A stretch of 7,940 nucleotides of DNA from an uncultured Planctomycetaceae bacterium. Lineage in GTDB: Bacteria; Planctomycetota; Planctomycetia; Pirellulales; Pirellulaceae. The stretch spans positions 1-7,940 of the forward strand of contig CAIYOB010001004.1 in the NCBI GenBank assembly GCA_903927685.1. The letters run 5' to 3'. The stretch's first letter is position 1, and each line of letters starts with the position of its first letter. The notes beneath the pieces were generated by a model. That model saw nothing but the letters and a program-made list of their open reading frames with translations. It ran no database searches and was not told where the DNA came from. Positions 5,457 to 7,940 of the stretch are shown here, in pieces. The position numbers were made by a program, and so were the translations under genes.

Positions 5457-6920
5457 ATGTCAAAACTACTAGCCTTAGAATGGGATGCCCGCGAGGCCCG
5501 CTTTGTCGTGGCTCGCACCAGCGGCAAGTCCGTGGAGGTCGAGCATGCCTTTGCGATTCCGCTGGCGTCCGGCGAACCGGCGGAAGCCGCGCCGGCCGAG
5601 GCCGGCACCTCGGAATTGGGAGCCAAGTTCGCCGCGGCCTGCCGCGAGCGGAACCTGGGACGCTGTCAGGCCCTGGTCGCCGTGCCGCGCGGGAAGATTG
5701 AATTGCGGCTGCTGCAAGTGCCTCCCGCACCGGATGAAGAGCTGCCCGAAATGGTCCGCTTCCAGGCCTTACGGCAGTTCACGTCGCTGGGCGAGGATTG
5801 GCCGCTGGATTTCGTCCAATTGCAGTCCGCGGATCCTCAGCAGGTCCGCGTGCTGGCGGCGGCCGTCTCGCCGACCGTCATCGACGAGGTGCGGCAAGTC
5901 GGCGAAGCGCTCGAATCGCCTCCGACCAGCCTGGTCCTGCGGCCGTTTGCCGCCGCTTCGTTCTACAGCCGCTTTGTGGCTGCCGACCGCTGCCGGTTGA
6001 CGGTCGAGTTATTTGCCGAGGAAGCGGACTTGAACGTCGCGGCAGCCGGTCAAGTGCTGCTGCTGCGTTCGGTGCGGTTGCCCAGCCACGACCGGGACAC
6101 GGCGTTGGTCGGAGAGATCCGCCGGACGCTGGCCGCGGCGCGCAACCAACTGGGCGACCAGACCGTCGAGACGGTGATGCTGCTGGGCGGCGAGGCGGAA
6201 TTGGGACCGTTGCCGGGGCTGTTGCGCGAGCAATTGGGGATGGAAGTCGAGTCCTTCGATCCGCTGGCCCGCGTGACGCTGGCTGCCGACGCCCGCCGCG
6301 CCCTGGCGGACCGCAGCGGCCGCTTTGCCGCGCTGCTGGGAATGGTGTACGACGAAGCCGAAGGACGCCGGCACGGAATCGACTTTTTGAAACCGCGGCA
6401 ACGGCCTCAGCCGCCCAGTCGCGGCCGGCGTTTCGCCTGGATCGGCGCCGCGGCGGCCAGCCTGCTGATCGTCCTGATCGGCTTGGTCTACTGGCAGCTG
6501 CAGGGTTACAGTCGGCGCCTGACCCTGCTGCAAGCCGACAGCAAGAATCTGGACGAGCCGGTGAAGCAGGCCCAGAAGCTGCAGGGCGACATCGCCGAGA
6601 TCGATGCCTTTGCGGCGGGCGACGTGAACTGGCTGGACCAGTTGCACTTGCTGTCGCAGAAGTTCCCCAGCGCGGCCGATGCGGTGGTGGACACGGCCGT
6701 CTTTAATACCATGAGCGAAGGCGGCGGTCAGATTAACCTGGATGGTTACGTCCGCGAGCCGGCGGTGATCGAGCAGATGGAGTCCCGGCTGCGCGACGCG
6801 AACCATCAGGTCACCGGCAGCGGCACCCAGTTTGACGAACGGCAGCCGGAATTACGCTGGACGTTCAAAGAGAGAATCGTGGTCCTTCCGCCTTCGGAGG
6901 AGGAAGCCGGCAATGAATGA
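5457..6920 (+). CDS. gspL: T2SS assembly protein GspL (PilM-PilN-like fusion)
   Basis: Bitopic inner-membrane protein of the assembly platform, 487 residues. GspL links the cytoplasmic GspE ATPase to the periplasmic GspM. Residues 1-310 resemble the actin-like PilM/GspL cytoplasmic fold: a first strand pair KLLALEWDAREARFVVAR at 3-20, ALVAVPRGKIELRLLQVP at 72-89, ELPEMVRFQALRQFTSLGED at 95-114, and a late glycine-rich turn VMLLGGEAELGPLPGLL at 240-256 with SFDPL. The nucleotide-binding loop expected near residues 8-12 is not recognisable (EWDAREA), so ATP binding is doubtful. A basic stretch is followed by one membrane helix at about 326-349. A coiled coil at about 350-385 and a PilN-like periplasmic ferredoxin-like domain at about 390-475 complete it. 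Only a weak A-rich ribosome binding site precedes the ATG. Confidence 0.87.
   Translation: MSKLLALEWDAREARFVVARTSGKSVEVEHAFAIPLASGEPAEAAPAEAGTSELGAKFAAACRERNLGRCQALVAVPRGKIELRLLQVPPAPDEELPEMVRFQALRQFTSLGEDWPLDFVQLQSADPQQVRVLAAAVSPTVIDEVRQVGEALESPPTSLVLRPFAAASFYSRFVAADRCRLTVELFAEEADLNVAAAGQVLLLRSVRLPSHDRDTALVGEIRRTLAAARNQLGDQTVETVMLLGGEAELGPLPGLLREQLGMEVESFDPLARVTLAADARRALADRSGRFAALLGMVYDEAEGRRHGIDFLKPRQRPQPPSRGRRFAWIGAAAASLLIVLIGLVYWQLQGYSRRLTLLQADSKNLDEPVKQAQKLQGDIAEIDAFAAGDVNWLDQLHLLSQKFPSAADAVVDTAVFNTMSEGGGQINLDGYVREPAVIEQMESRLRDANHQVTGSGTQFDERQPELRWTFKERIVVLPPSEEEAGNE
6896..6904 (+). promoter_or_regulatory. Ribosome binding site of the gspM-like gene
   Basis: GGAGGAGGA inside the last codons of gspL, 8 nt before ATG 6913. 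It supports that ATG over the out-of-frame ATG at 6917 and confirms an 8-bp overlap with gspL. Confidence 0.75.
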
Positions 6921-7940
6921 ACGCGAACGTATTCTCGCGGGCGTGGTGGGCCTGTGCCTGCTCGTCCTGGCGGTGTTCTTTGGAGCCCGGAAATACAACG
7001 AGGCCATCCGCGCCCGGAAGCAGCAGATCGCTGCCGCGGAAAAGGCGGTCCGGGACAAGAATCAGATCTTGCGGCTGAGCACCGACCCGGCCGCCCGCAT
7101 GGAAGACTATCAGCGCCGCTCGTTGCCCAGTGATTTGGAGCGCGCCCGCTCGCTGTATCAGACTTGGCTGCTGAACCTCGTCAAAGAGGTCGGCTTTGAG
7201 GATACCCAGGTCAGCGTCGTGCCGGTGCGGAGCGAGAAGGGCCTGTACAACGTATTGGGATTTCAGGTCAGCGGTAAAGGCAACCTGCCCAAGCTGGTGT
7301 CGTTCCTGCATCGGTTCTATTCGGCCGACCTGCTGCACCGTGTGCGGCGGTTGTACACCAAGCGCGTGCCGGGCAGCAAGCAGTTGGATCTGGTGATCGC
7401 CATCGACGCCGCCTCGTTGCCGACGGCCGACAACACGGACAAGCTCAACGAGTCGACCACTCGGACTCTGGCTCACGGCAGCCTGGACGCTTACCTGGAG
7501 ACCATCCTGGCGCGGAACCTGAACGGACCGGCGAACAAGGAGCCGGCGATCGAGGCCCCGCGGGAATTGACGAACTATGTGGGTGACATGGTGTCGTTCA
7601 CCGTCAAGGGGCAGGATCCGGACAAGCTGGACCGGGTCAGCTATCGCCTGGCAAGCGAGGCATTGGCGGAGGCGAGGATTGACGAGCGGAGCGGCGAGTT
7701 CCGCTGGCCCGCGGCCAAGACCGGCGACTTTGAGGTCGTCGTAGCCGCGACCGACGATGGATTTCCGCCCAAGACCACGACCCAGACGGTCAAGATCCGG
7801 GTCTCCGAACGGCCTCCGGCAGCGCCGCCGGCGCCGGCGAGCGTTCCCAAGCCGAGCTTTGACCTGGCCAAATTCGCCTTTGTGACGGCGATCACCGAGG
7901 CCGGCGGCAAGCGGCAAGCCTGGGTCAGCCTGCGGGCCAA
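6913..7940 (+). CDS. GspM/PilO-like protein with cadherin/Ig-like domain and possible PilP/GspC-like C-terminus (3' end cut off)
   Basis: An open frame of 342 codons without a stop runs off the window. Residues 5-24 (ERILAGVVGLCLLVLAVFFG) form an N-terminal membrane anchor with a very short cytoplasmic tail, followed by a coiled coil at about 27-52. Residues about 75-165 look like a PilO/GspM periplasmic domain (SLYQTWLLNLVKEVGF, then VLGFQVSGKGNLPKLVSFLH). Residues about 212-297 fit a cadherin/He_PIG-type Ig-like domain: VSFTVKGQDPDKLDRVSYRL, SGEFRWPAAKTGDFEVVVAA, then TDDGFP. A Pro/Ala linker at 301-314 leads to FDLAKFAFVTAITEAGGKRQ, which resembles the start of a PilP/GspC homology region. 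It overlaps gspL by 8 bp and sits where gspM is expected. Role inferred: partner of GspL and bridge toward the secretin. The symbol is left empty because of the fusion. Confidence 0.78.
   Translation, partial: MNERERILAGVVGLCLLVLAVFFGARKYNEAIRARKQQIAAAEKAVRDKNQILRLSTDPAARMEDYQRRSLPSDLERARSLYQTWLLNLVKEVGFEDTQVSVVPVRSEKGLYNVLGFQVSGKGNLPKLVSFLHRFYSADLLHRVRRLYTKRVPGSKQLDLVIAIDAASLPTADNTDKLNESTTRTLAHGSLDAYLETILARNLNGPANKEPAIEAPRELTNYVGDMVSFTVKGQDPDKLDRVSYRLASEALAEARIDERSGEFRWPAAKTGDFEVVVAATDDGFPPKTTTQTVKIRVSERPPAAPPAPASVPKPSFDLAKFAFVTAITEAGGKRQAWVSLRA

Noticed and set aside
5798..6706. A 302-codon plus-strand open frame inside gspL in another frame
   Set aside because: The Arg/Gly/Ala-rich product is typical of an off-frame reading of GC-rich DNA, and it lies wholly inside the well-supported gspL.
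6865..7917. A 350-codon open frame on the minus strand near the window end
   Set aside because: The plus-strand frame from 6913 has a strong ribosome binding site, overlaps gspL, and shows a membrane anchor and domain structure. The antisense product shows nothing recognisable.
1..7940. The cluster as a type IV pilus locus
   Set aside because: The order F-G-H-I-J-K-L-M, a calcium-loop GspG and a GspK without Glu at +5 are T2SS features. No PilT-type retraction ATPase is visible, although the window is too small to exclude one elsewhere.

Overview
The window is one strand of a single operon-like gene cluster for a type II secretion system (T2SS, general secretion pathway). All eight genes read on the + strand in the order gspF (5' end missing), gspG, gspH, gspI, gspJ, gspK, gspL, and a gspM/PilO-like gene whose 3' end is missing. 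This is the classical F-G-H-I-J-K-L-M order. Junctions are very tight (overlaps of 23, 4, 14, 4 and 8 bp, gaps of 30 and 18 bp), so translation is probably coupled along one transcript. I see no promoter, terminator, RNA gene, CRISPR array, insertion sequence or gene-free stretch longer than 30 bp.

The organism is most likely a planctomycete of the Pirellulales type. This is inferred from three things: high GC content; GspK, GspL and GspM proteins built in the way I recall for planctomycete T2SS loci; and short palindromic sequences that I recall as dispersed repeats in planctomycete genomes (the peptide strings GRIANPSY and KWRKLPA, and in the antisense frame FQLA and SWKLTP). No database search supports this assignment.

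Layout: bases 1-836 encode the C-terminal two thirds of the inner-membrane platform protein GspF. Bases 867-1295 encode the major pseudopilin GspG, with an ordinary 13-residue leader and a good ribosome binding site. Bases 1273-3822 encode minor pseudopilins GspH, GspI and GspJ, and 3819-5438 encode the large tip pseudopilin GspK. Bases 5457-6920 encode GspL, a PilM-like cytoplasmic domain joined to a PilN-like membrane and periplasmic part. From 6913 to the window end runs a PilO/GspM-like protein that carries a cadherin/Ig-like domain and what looks like the start of a PilP/GspC-type domain. Together these form the pseudopilus (G, H, I, J, K) and its assembly platform (F, L, M). The ATPase GspE and secretin GspD presumably lie outside the window.

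The most unusual feature is that three consecutive minor pseudopilin genes (gspI, gspJ, gspK) each contain a different palindromic repeat inside the codons for the leader peptide that prepilin peptidase removes. All are compatible with an open frame. The leaders are inflated to 56, 43 and 37 residues, but the mature proteins are untouched. The cleaved leader seems to be a permissive landing site for palindromes. The resulting mRNA hairpins, close after each start codon, might also lower minor-pseudopilin translation relative to GspG.
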